This document shows, piece by piece, positions 9,860 to 21,351 of a DNA stretch of 64,000 nucleotides. Source of the DNA: Anniella stebbinsi (lineage: Eukaryota; Chordata; Lepidosauria; Squamata; Anniellidae); the NCBI GenBank assembly GCA_029215795.1, contig JARDYH010000007.1, forward strand, positions 24,067,763 through 24,131,762, in the 5' to 3' direction. The notes under the pieces are model-generated. The model had not been told where the DNA came from. It was given only the letters and a program-made list of their open reading frames with translations, and made no database searches. The position numbers and the translations under genes were made by a program. Positions within the stretch are counted from its first letter, which is position 1, and every line of letters begins with the position of its first letter.

Positions 9860-12175
9860 CATGAAAAAACTCCAATAAGGATTCTATTATGGGTAGCATG
9901 TAAACCATGTATTAGCCGAAGACAGATGCACAAAAAGTGATTGAAAAATGAAAGCACTGTATTCAAGAAGTTAATTTGACTGAGTTGTGCAAATTACAAG
10001 AAATAAAGTAGGTAAATGTAACTAACTTTCAATTGAAACTTAAGATAAGTCTAAAGAAATGGTCAACATTGTGAAACATCCTTCATTTTTTTAAAAATTT
10101 TCTCTAGTGCCGTATATGCCAAGCCTATATTTGTCAAGGGCAAAGGGTCTTAAACCCATTGAATATGCAACACATTCTTTCACCGTTTGAATTCCTGGGG
10201 ACAGCGCTAACAGAGAAGGATAAGGAAGTGGGTTTATGCTTTCTCATGGAGCCAACCAATTAGTGTAGGGAACAGTTAGCTTCAGATGAGACGTAGCATC
10301 AAGACACACACACCCTACATGCCCAAGCAATGAAGTAGCAGCTTTCCTAGTTTTCTGAAGAATCCTAGAAGATCAAACAGGCACATTTGTATAAGAAGCA
10401 TGTCTTATTCCAGCAGATCATTTGAGGGGAACCACACCTTTTTCTTGGAATATGTGACACCCCCTTCTTGGAGTCCCGGCATCCCTCATCCATCCATCTT
10501 GTCATGTCACGACAGAAATCATTACGAGCTTGATGAGTTTATTTATAAAGTGCTTTGAATATTGAAGCAAGCCATCTATTTCAACATTCCTCATTTCAAG
10601 CTGGGCTGTGGATCGAGATGAAAGAAAAATTAAATTGTATATTGAAGAACTGTTAATTGAACTGTACTGTATTTAGCCAAAGGAGGCTCAGCTCCAGGCA
10701 GTCAATACTACAGAGAATTTTTAACGCACTGTATCACTAGGTTGTCAGTTTGTATTGGCAAATGCAAGCAGCCTGCTTGCGAGTGGCGATGATAAAGCAA
10801 GAAACTTCTTGAAACGTTGGGGAAAGAAAGTGAGCTTCCATGGTGGTGTGTTTTGACAAAGGCCTTTAAAGAAGTGCCTTGTCTTAACAGGCCTTTTCCA
10901 AATTAGGGGGTGGTGGTGGAAAAATAAGTTGAAAGCTTCTGAATTGCACACTCTTTTCACAGAAAAGTTTAGAAAATGTCAATTTTCTGTGCAGCCAGTC
11001 TAAAGACATCCAGATCGTGAATTTCCTCACTGGCTTTGACAGTTTCATTTTCAAATATTAGCACGCTCTGATATAACTCTGAAACTAGCATATCGAAAAG
11101 CTTTAGCAAAATGTTATCTCTCTTTTCCCAAGGCAGCGTTAATTTCTTTTTGTAGTTAATCTATTGTACTGGTAAAATGTCAGTACATTTATAGTTAAAG
11201 ATTTCTTTGAACAGCTAAATTATTTAAGCATGGCTTTTTGGAATAGAAAAAAATGGTCTACTTGCCTTGGTGGTCCACTTTTCTCGCTGATAGTCAAATT
11301 GAGGCAACCTGAAACATTTCTAGAACCTGAATAGACTCCTGAAAAGACACCTATTTTGAGACGGTACTTACCATTTGCAACTTTTATAAGTAGTTGTATT
11401 AAAAACTATCAGAGTTTTTTTTTTAACAAATGCGGTTGCTGATTCATCGAGGGAACCTTTTTTAGTTGATTAAAAGGTTTTTCTTGAATTCAGTTGACCT
11501 ATTAATTGGTGACGGGCCATCGTTCAGTGGGAGAATTGCTGCGCCATACGATCTGCTGGACTAGCACATGGGGGAAATGGAGGATTAACCCTTCCCTGTC
11601 CCGCTCCAAACGCCCCACCCTTCCCTACGTGCGGTAATTAAGCCTTTAAAAAAGCGTCCATTGGAACTAACTTGAGTACAACATGTGAGACTGCAGAATG
11701 TGTTTACTGCTTACACAGTGTATAAGTTCAGCCTATGTTGCTTTAACTTGCAACTTCCATGGTTTTTGGTGCATGAGTGAATTTACAAGCAGATTATTTC
11801 TTCTCTTAAATTGGGGGTGGGTGTCAACTCTAGGAGGTGTGGGGACTGTTTTCTGTCCTGGGCGTGCACACACTCTGGTGGGACGGATCCCTCAACTATT
11901 TTATATATATATTTAAAAAAAAAATAGAAAGAAATAGCCTCCTCCTAAACTTGATGTCAATCCCTACCCAAAGCATCCCTTTAATTGCAAGGGATTTGGG
12001 GCTGAAGAAACAACCTTTCCATTTCCTTTCGCTCCAGTGCTGCCTAGGACATGTGAACACCAAATTCAGGCATCGTGTCTGTTCGTCCTTTGAGCCCAAG
12101 AGAAGTCCCTTTTGAGGGCTTTGCAGCTGAAAGATTCAGCAAGTGCTCACCCTCTAGGCCATCATGGGTGCTGGA
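9860..12175. other. Long stretch without a recognised gene or repeat
   Basis: AT-rich sequence with short T and A runs. No frame with a domain, no terminal repeats. A CTTTGAAT-containing stretch near 10540-10570 may be a degenerate LINE tail but is too weak to call. Confidence 0.4.
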
Positions 12176-12179
12176 CAGT

Positions 12180-12350
12180 TAATAATAATAATAATAATAA
12201 TAATATTTATTTGTAACCCGCCTCTCCCTCCGGATCGAGGCGGGGAACAGCAACAATATAAACATAAAAATCACAACAGTTAAAATTTTAAAATTTTTTA
12301 AAAAGCAAGAGAACAATACAACATTAAAAACACTGCTGCTGCAGTGTCTC
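12180..12350 (-). mobile_element. LINE 3' tail, minus strand, with (AAT)n
   Basis: An AAT repeat (12180-12204) is followed by TTTGTAACCCGCCTCTCCCT and CCGGATCGAGGCGGGGAACA. On the minus strand this reads TGTTCCCCGCCTCGATCC... AGGCGGGTTACAAATA, the same tail as the plus-strand copy at 17650-17728. A-rich 3' UTR follows. Confidence 0.75.
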
Positions 12351-13590
12351 TTCCTGATCTGCATTCTTTCCAGCTAGGGCAGAGGACTAACTGAAAGCTT
12401 CTCTACATACAGAAGAAATCCATCATTCTTACCAGGGCTTTTGTCCTCTGTAGTCTTCACACTATGTCGACATGGTTCCTGACACATGGCCATGTGATTT
12501 TGAATTGGAAATTTCCCTTCTCGGAAAGGCTCCATTGAGTTTAATGAAATAGCACCACCTAGTGGCAGAATTATAGTGCAGCACCGAGTTTACATACTGA
12601 GAGTGCCTTCAGTTTCTTGGATAATACCACAGTCTGTCTCTCTCTCCTTCTTTTAAAAGCGAGATTTCTAGGGAATAGCGTGGGAGACATTCTGGACATT
12701 GATGATGACATGTAATGGACCTGCCAACATCCATGAGTGGCCAATCATGAGCGTACAATAAATCACTTGTTTAGAGAAGCTCTGAGGCAAAGGCTGTCCC
12801 CTAGAGTAGGTACCATGAAGCCTACTCCACGGAGAACTTCCTTTCTGCTTGAGGCGGGGGCTGCCTGGCTCAAGCTGATATTCTGAAGCAGTTGGCTCCA
12901 AGAAGCCAGGTGCTTGTATTTAACTAAACAGAATGTACATAGCTTAATGCTAGAGGAGTAGCTAGGCTATTTCCCAAGTCCCTAGATCTAAGACCCCTAA
13001 GGGTCCGTTGGTGGCAATGGGAGGTTTTTCCTAAGCTTAGCTGCCCTCTGGGACAGGGGTGGTGGTGTATCAATGGGATCGCAGTTGGGGAGGAAAGGGT
13101 TAACCTTCCTTTTCTTGTGCACTGTGTTCCCCCTTCCCAACTCCCCTCTCCACATGGCAATTACGTTTGAAAACAAAATCCCTTCCATTGATGGCAATGG
13201 AAAGATTGGACCCAAATCTTTGACATTCCTAGCAATGCTTCTGCCTAATGTGCATCCGAGCCAAGATGCTTGTTCCCATCACGTTGCTTTTCATGGGATA
13301 TGCATTCTCTGTCAACATTTTGGATGTGTCTCCTGAACTTTGGGTGCATGTTCTTGGTCAGCAGAGAACTGTGGATCAGACAGCAAAGGGTTAACTGCTC
13401 TTCTCCTTTGCTGCCTGCTCCACTTCCTGCTGACCAGAAGAACATTTCATGGTGAGTCTGACTGCACTTCCAAATTTGACTCCTGGGTCAGTAATCCAAT
13501 GGAGACCACCCACAATCTGCAAGCCCCGCTGATTCCCATCGATTGTGGAGTGGAGATTTAGTGCTTCTGGGGACAACCCAATATGAATGG
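12350..13590. other. No gene recognised
   Basis: Ordinary composition; overlapping short frames between 12900 and 13600 on both strands carry no domain. Confidence 0.4.
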
Positions 13591-13591
13591 A

Positions 13592-13785
13592 AATACTCAT
13601 AGAAACATAGAATAGCAGAGTTGGAAAGGCCCTATAAGGCCATCGAGTACAATCCCCTGCTCAATTCAGGGATCCACTGTAAAGCATCCCTGACAGATGG
13701 CTGTCCAGTTGCATCTTAAATGCCTCTAGTGTGGGAGAGCCCACGACCTCCCTAGGTCACTGGTTCCATTGTCATACTGCTCATT
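13592..13785 (-). mobile_element. CR1-type LINE 3' fragment, minus strand
   Basis: The sequence CATAGAAACATAGAATAGCA, GTTGGAAAGGCCCTATAAGG, CCATCGAGTACAATCCCCTG, then CATCCCTGACAGATGGCTGT and GTGTGGGAGAGCCCACGACC is the complement of the familiar sauropsid CR1 3' region. Its outer end carries the CATAGAA repeat that is the complement of the CR1 ATTCTATG terminal motif. A plus-strand relative lies at 56173-56266. Confidence 0.8.
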
Positions 13786-14334
13786 TCTGGAATTGGGCAG
13801 GCTGGCAGACCTCACATTAAAAAAAATCTGATTACCTGCAGGTTCCAGAAATTAGCGTTTCTGCTCTTTTCAGCCTTGCCCCTGGAAGCGCTAAACCTCC
13901 ATTTTGCAAATGGTAGACGACGCTCGCACAATGGAAGCAGTGGGGAGTGCCACTCATAGAACGAAAGTAGCAGTGGGGCCCACTTGCAGGCAGGCAGAAT
14001 TGGATACTGCCCAAGGTTAATGAACTTTCAGGAGAACAAAGGTAAAAGGAGAAGAAAAAAAAGATTCCTCTTTCTTAATTCATTTTTTTTACGATCTGTA
14101 TTTAGATCAAAAGAATGCTGTGTTTAATGTAGAAAATAAAGTAAAATAAGTGGATATAACAGCAAGAACTAAAAGGAATCAGCAAAATGATTTTGCTTAC
14201 CTACATGTGTTAAAATGTTATGTTCTCAGCAGAGGCACAAATGGTTAGGGTCATTTTCTATTAGGAATAGAAAATGCCAACCCATGCCAACAGACGCTCT
14301 TGGAGCCACCTGCTTAAAGACGGAACAACTACTT

Positions 14335-14337
<3 letters not shown>

Positions 14338-14366
<29 letters not shown>
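14338..14366. repeat. (CA)n microsatellite
   Basis: About 14 CA units, followed by imperfect CACAGA repeats to about 14382. Confidence 0.95.
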
Positions 14367-14370
<4 letters not shown>

Positions 14371-15488
14371 CACAGACACACGCTTCCCCTCTGTTCCACC
14401 TACAGCTTTCTGTGGGGCTCCAAGTATTCTGGCCCTGGCTGATGTGTTTTCTAACAATATTGGGAGTGGGGCACAGCCAGCAGAAGACATAGGATGATAG
14501 GGGGGGGGCAGCTCTGGGTGTGGGCTGGCCTGCACCACCACTTAGCTTAACAAGCAAGAGTTTGTTCCCCATGGGAAGGGTCTTCCCTTAGGCCTGGGTG
14601 TTTCCTATGGATTGTGCAGAAGGATGTGTAAGTAGCCATCATATGAATCATTTGAGTGTTCAGCGACTTTCTATTCCCCTCAAGAATGCAGGAAGGGAAG
14701 ACCCCCCCCCCTGCTCTCTGCCCCACCCCCACCCGATATTTAACTTTTCCTTCCCCAACATAGCTGGCTGTGTGTCTATATTAGTCCTTACCCCATCCTC
14801 GAACAAGATAGCAATACTCCACTGATTGACAAGTCAAGTGTGCCACCCATCTGTTACATTGGGATGAAAACCAAACTGGAAGAAGATGGACAGGAAACCG
14901 GGGGTGGGGGGGGGGGCTGGTGGGAGCTGCTGGGTTTTGTTTTGGTGGATTACAGGCTGGGTGAGACGCCAGAGACAAAGATCCTATTGTTGTATTAGGA
15001 ACTGGGTTATTATCAGTAACGTTTTTCTGAGGCTTAAAAAAACTCTACCTTATTTGAGGTATTTAAACATAAGCCACGGCCGCCGAAACACAAGAGGACA
15101 TGTTTATGGGCTCAATTAGGAAACTCCTATTGTGCAAATGTACCCCTCAAATAGATAAAATGCCATATTTATGCATCTTTGTTTGAACAGAGCCAAGTAC
15201 AGAATGGCATTTTATATGAGACTGAGCCATAGGTTGCGGCTAAGATAGATGCAGAAGTTTGATTTCGGCTTGAGACATATTAAAAGGGAGTCTACCAATT
15301 GCTGTCTGTGCATTAGAATAGGTAAAGTGAGATAAACTACAAATTGATTTTATTTATAACTCTTAAATTAAGTGCAACATTCTTCAGGAGAAGAAAAGAC
15401 CCTAAAGTTGCATCACTGTATGTAACATTACCCTTAGGTAGTTAGTCCATCTTAATATGCTAATAGGTTTCTAGAAGAGATGAACATT

Positions 15489-15518
15489 TCTCTCTCTCTC
15501 TCTCTTTCTCTCTGTCTC
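15489..15518. repeat. (TC)n microsatellite
   Basis: TC run with a single T interruption, extending into TCTGTCTC. Confidence 0.9.
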
Positions 15519-17094
15519 CGAGATTTGGTTAATTTGCACCGGCTCCTAGTCTCTCGGCAATCTGATCGAAAGTCATATGTTACCGGTTTCTTTATGCGCT
15601 GTGCAGCCACATTAGGCAATATCTTTAAAATGTAAAAGAAGCCTGCAAAATGCACAGTCTGATAACAACAACAAATCTAATCCAAAGTGACAAGTGGGAG
15701 ACTTTCCCAGACGTTTTTCTCTTTAATGTAACATGACTTTAAATTGATGCAGCCCCACAGTGATTGAAAAACCCTCAGAGCTTGTCTCCCATGATTACAT
15801 TTCTGATCTGTACAACTTAATTTTTTAACTCAGTGAATCTAAACTTTGCGAACGAGCCCTTTATTTATTTGTTTGTTTGTTTGTTTTATTTGAGACTGGT
15901 GGAGCCCTCATTTGATGCAATACTTCCCGCGTAGCATTGTGGTGATTTGTGGCTGACGTTGCTCACACTGTTCAGTTGTCGCGCCTATGAGGAAATTGGT
16001 TGAACAATTAATCGTCCCTTTTAGGCTCTTAATAATGAACTGACTTTAAATTCCTCATGCCTTCCATACTATTCCTTAACATCTGGAGTGTTAGCTACTG
16101 CCAAATGAGCTTTTTGTTTCTATTCTTTTTTTGTGTGTGGTGGTGGTGGTCTTTTAAGCCATGAACTAGTCCATTGCCACAGTATGACAGGTCCAGAAGC
16201 TCGCCTCTTTGAAGCAGGCAGTCATTTTTTTAGGTAGCCTTTTTATGGCTGGTTGCAGATTCAAGGCAAAGCAGGGATGCAGTCTTAGATCAGTAAGGAT
16301 AAAATGTAGTACTCCTAATTTCTGTCCAGTTGCTTCCAGCCTAATGCAGCAATAGCATGGTATCATAGGGAATATCCATGGCAAATAGTTTACGACACTT
16401 GAGATGCATCCACCTTTCTTGATTGGGCATGCCACAAACAATGCTTCTGTTAAATCATCTTAATGATTGGCTACTCTTTAATATTATTTAGATGTCCTCC
16501 AGAGTCCTATTATAGTCCCGTTAACAAATAAGGCTTCTGCATGGTGAATTGATTGCCTCCTATGTTTCAGAAGGAAGAGGATGGAGTGTTAGTGATCCCA
16601 CATATTTACCTTTATTATTTTTCAGGTTTCCTCCTCCATGCCTTAGAATATGCTCCTAGAGGATAGTGATGTCCCTTTTCATTGTGGGTAGAAGATCCCT
16701 TGAGCTCTTTATTTGGAAGAGCCACAAATAAGAACCTGCTGTATTCTGGTCACTGAAACTACTAACAAATTGTTCATTATTGCTGGATGTTGGCAGAATC
16801 ATAAAATGATAGAACTGGACCATTTTTCAAAGGGCCTTTCCTCCCTAACATTCTTTCCTGTTTCTGATGACATCTCCGATTCCTCACTTGCTTTACTTAA
16901 CACATGACATTATGCGACTTTTTAAAAAGTGTTACACTTTTGGTTGTTTAGTTTAGGATAGAGATTAAAGTAGTAATCATTACTGAAAGGTTTCTGGTCC
17001 AAAACTTTGGAGGAATGGTGAAATAGCTATTATAACAAGTAGTCTAAGGTTATCTTCTGTAGGGACCATTGTTACTGGAATCTGACTGAAATCA

Positions 17095-17163
17095 GTATTC
17101 ATCAGTATTCATTTTTGTGAACCACCCAGAGAGCTTCTGCTATTGGGCAGTATAGAAATTAGT
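17095..17163 (+). mobile_element. L2-like LINE 3' tail, plus strand
   Basis: GTGAACCACCCAGAGAGCTT, then CTGCTATTGGGCAGTATAGAAATTA. Truncated tail module; its terminal AATTA appears to be the landing site of the next element. Confidence 0.7.
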
Positions 17164-17394
17164 GTCCCGGGGGTCCGAAGCGATGATGAGGGATTTTTGT
17201 GTTTTTGTGTTGTTGTTGTGCTTTGACCCAGAAGGATATTGTAATTTTAACTTGTTTTTATGCTTTGTTTTTAAATTTTGTATATTGGTGTTTTAATTGT
17301 TCAATGTTTTTAATTTTTGTAAACCGCCCAGAGAGCTTCGGCTATGGGACGGTATATAAATGGAATAAAATAATAATAATAAAAATTAGCAGAG
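17164..17394 (+). mobile_element. 5'-truncated L2-like LINE 3' end nested in another tail
   Basis: T-rich 3' UTR, then GTAAACCGCCCAGAGAGCTT and CGGCTATGGGACGGTATATA, followed by AATGGAATAAAATAATAATAA. The sequences GAAATTAG at its left and AAAATTAG at its right are similar and may be a short target duplication. Confidence 0.75.
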
Positions 17395-17428
17395 GGAATA
17401 CCGTCTCAATGTTGATTATCCATTTTTA

Positions 17429-17525
17429 CGATTTATTTATTTATTTACAATATTTCTATTCCGCTCCCTATCCGAGGATTTCAGAGCGGTGAACAAATAA
17501 GGTACATTCTTAAAAGAAACACAGT
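17429..17525 (-). mobile_element. LINE 3' tail, minus strand
   Basis: ATTTATTTATTTACAATATT then TCTATTCCGCTCCCTATCCG and TTTCAGAGCGGTGAACAAAT. On the minus strand it reads GTTCACCGCTCTGAAATCC... with a TAAA repeat tail, a divergent member of the same tail type. Confidence 0.65.
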
Positions 17526-17534
17526 GCAAATAAA

Positions 17535-17728
17535 ACCACGGCTGGTCATTAAGGGAAGGCTCTAATGCCTCTAATTTTAAGATGTTTTTAATAATGTATT
17601 TGTTTTTATCTGTTTTAATGGTTTATCTATTTTATTGTTTTTATATTTATATTTGGTGTTGTTCCCCACCTCGATCTAGATGGAGAGGCGGGTTAGAAAT
17701 GAAATAAATAAATAAATAAATAAATAAT
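17535..17728 (+). mobile_element. LINE 3' end, plus strand, (AAAT)n tail
   Basis: T-rich 3' UTR, then GTTGTTCCCCACCTCGATCT, AGATGGAGAGGCGGGTTAGA and six AAAT-type units. Same tail subfamily as 12180-12350 in opposite orientation. Confidence 0.75.
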
Positions 17729-17729
17729 T

Positions 17730-18120
17730 CAGTATATGGGGGCTGAAAATAATAAGTGTGAGCTGGGGGGAGTGGAGCGGGCAAGTCTTACATCATTGAT
17801 ACTAAGTGGCGACCAGATAGGAATTCCCCCTTAGGAGTGTGAAGCTACCAAGTGGCTTTTGCTCTGCAAATTGCTTTGTTAGCTCCACCCCCCCACCCCC
17901 AATGAAAATCTGTGACATAATTCATTGGGTTGCTGTGAGGGCAGATTGTAAAGTGCAATATTCTCGTTCAGCACATTCCAGCTAGAGTTAAGTTCTCTGA
18001 AGTCTCAATGAGAGAGTGAAGTATTTGGTATTGAAATCAGTGGAGGGGGCAGAAAAGTGCGTAAACGTGGCTGGATTGTGGGGAAATTGTCTGTCTTGGA
18101 AGGTGGGAGGCCTTTATACT
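17730..18120. other. No gene recognised; possible MIR trace
   Basis: ATTCATTGGGTTGCTGTGAGGGCAGATTGTAAAGTGC at 17920-17957 resembles the end of a MIR-type SINE but is too short to call firmly. Confidence 0.3.
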
Positions 18121-18123
18121 ACG

Positions 18124-18192
18124 TCTTTCTAGATCTATGAAAACTTAGAATGCTGTTGGACAGCATTCTAAGTTTTCATAGATCTAGAAAGA
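18124..18192. repeat. Perfect 33-bp inverted repeat with 3-bp loop
   Basis: The left arm (18124-18156, starting TCTTTCTAGATC) and right arm (18160-18192) are exact reverse complements around TGG. No target duplication or family resemblance is visible. It could form a hairpin or cruciform. Confidence 0.97.
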
Positions 18193-18194
18193 TC

Positions 18195-18805
18195 ACAAAA
18201 CCTGTTTTGCAGAATCTGTGGGCAACCGTAGGGAAAGCTTGATGGAGTTCTTCCAACATGATCCCACCACTGATCCAGCACCTAAGTGTAATTCTGCTTT
18301 TAGTTTACTGCACCAGGGAGTAGTCAGAAGTGCTGGAGAACCGAGGCCTTGCTGTATTCCGGGTGCATGGACTCTACTGCTCCAGTCTAGGAGTATCGCA
18401 AGCTCCGGTACTGCTACCAACAGCACCAATTATGCAACAATTCCCCCTACCCCGCCATGCTATACTACAATGATGAGATTTTGTGTGCAGGTGCAACTAA
18501 GTTTTCATGGGTTCAGTTTTGCATTTGAATGCTAGTACAATTTACTAGGCAGAGATGGTATCCCATTACAGTTGTGCATGGCCTCTACAGTCTTTGATTT
18601 CCCCCCAGGCTTGAATTTGGACAATAACCACTTAAGGCTGGAATCCTCCTTCCTCCTCTTTACTTCCACATATCCTTTCCTAACAAGGATTAGCAGTGTG
18701 GATTGCACTGATCCGATACAAGTTGGGTGAATTTCATTGCCACCTATGTTGTTGGGTGACTTTCATTGCTGGGTGAATTTCATTGTCACTTCTACTGAGG
18801 ATGAT
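18195..18805. other. No gene recognised
   Basis: Unique-looking sequence; overlapping short frames on both strands at 18193-18535 have no domain. Confidence 0.4.
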
Positions 18806-18807
18806 AT

Positions 18808-18870
18808 TTATTTATTTATTTACCTTTATACACCACCTTATTTGCTAAAAACAAAATAATGCTGATGCTG
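18808..18870 (-). mobile_element. Short LINE 3' tail, minus strand
   Basis: TATTTATTTATTTACCTTTA followed by TACACCACCTTATTTG: the TAAA-repeat end and a divergent tail on the minus strand. Confidence 0.5.
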
Positions 18871-18874
18871 CATT

Positions 18875-19770
18875 GGTGAGGCAATGGCGGAGCCGCAAGG
18901 AAAATTGCCTACAGGCCCATACGAAAGTAGTGGCTTGGCTCACCTCTTGACTCATCTGTACCTTCTCTATTTGGCCCTTAAACATATATATCTGGCAAGG
19001 CTATAGGTGTTCACCTGCCCTGGAAATTAGTTTACAGTATAGTAGTCTTTCCCTGCAACTTCCCTACGGTTACTTAATGCCCTGTCCTCTGCCTGTAGTA
19101 TTAGATCTGTGCTTTAAAAATCTCTCCCCTTCCATGGAAACCAGAAACAAACAGACATGAAATAAATGTTTATTATGGGTTGTTTGTCTGAAGAATGATT
19201 AAATATCCATTATACTTAGCCTCTAAAGAAAAGCCCAAGGGGACAACAAGGAAAAATAATATTCCAAAGGCCTGGAGAATCTGCCTGCAATCCCTAGTTC
19301 CAATGTAATTGTCAGCAAAATAATAACATATAAATAAAAAAGGTCTTGCATGTGCCATTCTCTCCAGCCCAAAGGAGCATGTGAACAGCCTGCTTTTGCA
19401 GAGTTGCGCCTAGTACTATCGGGCTGGGGGTACTGGGGGTAGTGCATACCTTCCCCCTACTTTGACATCTTGAGTCTTGGCTATGACACCGCTTCGTAGA
19501 GTTAATAAGCTGCATGAGCTGTGGTTGTTTCACACCCTTTCCTTGGAAAGTGGCCTGGACCATTCCTGGCTTTGCTGTTTCAGGATACTCTGTATGATCA
19601 GATGAAATAGAATTTATCTTGCATTAATGTGTTGAGTAGCGGTGAAGTAAATGAACCTAGAACGTAGTTTATTTGTGCCTGCCTATTTGTCACGGAGAGG
19701 AAAATGGGGTAAAACCTGATACTTTTGTAAGTTCTTGAAGTGCAAAGAGGCGCAATATAGCATTTGTCTA
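18875..19770. other. No gene recognised
   Basis: No supported frame or repeat; frames on the minus strand at 19170-19563 overlap one another and show no domain. Confidence 0.4.
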
Positions 19771-19771
19771 T

Positions 19772-19992
19772 GGCTCAATTCGGACGACACGATAGTCAAT
19801 GGTGGGTTGACTAACCCTAACCCTAACCCTAGGGGGCACTCCCCACACAACATGGTAATAAATAATCAACTGTGGTGTGGATGAGGATCAGCGCTGAGTT
19901 GACTATGGCAGCATTTGGATGACACAATAGTCAAAACAACTGACGATTGTTTCCCACACACCAGTTGTTTATTGTGTCGTCCGAATTGAGCC
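19772..19992. mobile_element. Palindromic MITE, GGCTCAATTCGG family, short subfamily
   Basis: Ends are GGCTCAATTCGGACGACACG and its complement TGTGTCGTCCGAATTGAGCC. The interior repeats GATAGTCAA/TTGACTAT and AATAATCAACTGTGG motifs. It carries the telomere-like (TAACCC)3. The related copy at 59276-59506 shares the interior, including TAATCAAC and CTAGGGGG(G/C)ACTCCCC-type blocks. No matching target duplication. Confidence 0.8.
19812..19831. repeat. Short telomere-like (TAACCC)3 inside a MITE
   Basis: Three exact TAACCC units plus TA. The homologous part of the copy at 59276-59506 lacks them, so they probably arose by local slippage rather than by telomere fusion. Confidence 0.9.
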
Positions 19993-19999
19993 TGTGTGT

Positions 20000-20840
20000 T
20001 TTGTTTCTTCCAAGAAACATGAATAGCGTTTCTTTGTTTGGTACTGGGATTGAAACTTGGAGCTAGGTACACAGATATATATGTCGCTTGATCTGTCATT
20101 ACTTAATGACTCAGCACTTGATAACTCTCAGCGGAATGTTTAAACGGTCTCAGTTAGAAAGCATGTCTGGGTTGGCACTGGATGATTTGAAAGTTCTGTC
20201 TCTGGCCATCGTTGGCTAATTCACACGTGCATATCTTTAGATAACAGCCACATGCATACTGCCATCAGCTGTACTCGAAGGCTGATTTAAAAGAATCCCA
20301 TTGGAAAACCGGATATGCTCATGTGGAGATGGCAGTATTGAAACAGTAGCCCAGATATGATTGGGTTTTTAAAAAAAACTTTTTATAGAGATTTGAGAAA
20401 AGAGGTGATTACTCCATTACTGTTATCTATTCCAAAGAGGTCAGTTATTGCTTCTGTAACTTTTCTTCTCACAGATCAAAATAAGCTAGTGACAGCAAAG
20501 GCTGCAATTTTTTTTTGAGCAGGTGCTATTAAAATAAGACCTACCATTTTATCAGAGTTTTAATTTCATACAGTTCCTTCGACTGATTAGAAGTTTATTT
20601 ACTTACTTATTTTCATGTGAAAAGTACAGTGCATTAATCTTGGGATTTGTGCTGATGTAAAGTTTTAGAATGCAATTTCGGTAACTTCAGGCAATTATAA
20701 TCTTGCTTTTATTCTTTGTACCTTTTCTTTTAAATGCAAAGGCCTGTGGCTGATGCAAATAAAGGAATTTAATCTTATATGTTTTTAAACGCTTCAGTTG
20801 TTAAATTTCAGACTAGCTAAGCTGTAGCAGCAAGAGACAC
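20000..20840. other. No gene recognised
   Basis: AT-rich, no supported frame or terminal-repeat structure. Confidence 0.4.
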
Positions 20841-20843
20841 AGT

Positions 20844-21349
20844 GGCTCAGTTCGGACGACACATTAGGCAACGGAGGAGGGGGGAAACAATCATCAGTTG
20901 TGTTGCTTATTGTGTCGTCTGGACACAATAAGCAACGCACACGCAACTGACAGTATGTTAATCAGGCACTTTAAACAACGGAGCGAAACAACGGGCTTGC
21001 ACGTTGTTTAGCCCGAAGCCCTGTTGTTTAAAGTGTTGTTCGAATTCAGCCCCCCTCTCTCCGTGGACTATTCCATTTTGGAATAGAGTTCTGCTGCCTA
21101 GAGCAGCCAAAAAACCCCAGCCGCTCTATGCAGCCGGCAGAACTCACGGTGCCTGCTGGGATATGGCTGAGGGACACACGGAGGAGAGGCTACAACCAAA
21201 ATGGCCACCGCAAGTTCATAGCAGCCGGGGCGTTTGCCGGTTCCGAGCAGCGCTGGCTGCAGTGTGTCGTCTGTGGAGCTCCTCCTGCCTAACGCACGGT
21301 CAGTACGTTATTTACCCCCCGTTGCTTAATATGTCGGCTGAACTGAGCC
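20844..21349. mobile_element. Palindromic MITE, GGCTCA family, long subfamily (506 bp)
   Basis: Starts GGCTCAGTTCGGACGACACA, ATTAGGCAACGGAGG, and ends with CGTTGCTTAATATGTCGGCT, GAACTGAGCC. A second inverted set (GTTGTTTAAAGTG, TTCGAATTCAGCCCCCC) lies inside, so the element is nested palindromes. A GC-rich core (21060-21290) holds GCCGGCAGAACTCACGGTGC and AAAATGGCCACCG blocks. The 137-codon open frame through it is a by-product of composition. The copy at 51558-52067 is the same subfamily inverted. Confidence 0.8.
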
Positions 21350-21351
21350 AT

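Larger units (their letters stand above)
13790..17090. other. Repeat-poor stretch, no gene recognised
   Basis: Contains only microsatellites (listed separately), a (TTTG)n run near 15860-15892 and a G-rich run near 14905-14918. AT-rich blocks between 15660 and 16100 look non-random but have no identity I can assign. Confidence 0.4.

Noticed and set aside
12900..13600. Cluster of overlapping frames on both strands as a possible exon
   Set aside because: No consistent frame, no splice-site pair with coding support, no recognised protein.
19812..19831. Interstitial telomere from chromosome fusion
   Set aside because: Only three units, and they sit within a MITE whose other copy shares the surrounding sequence.
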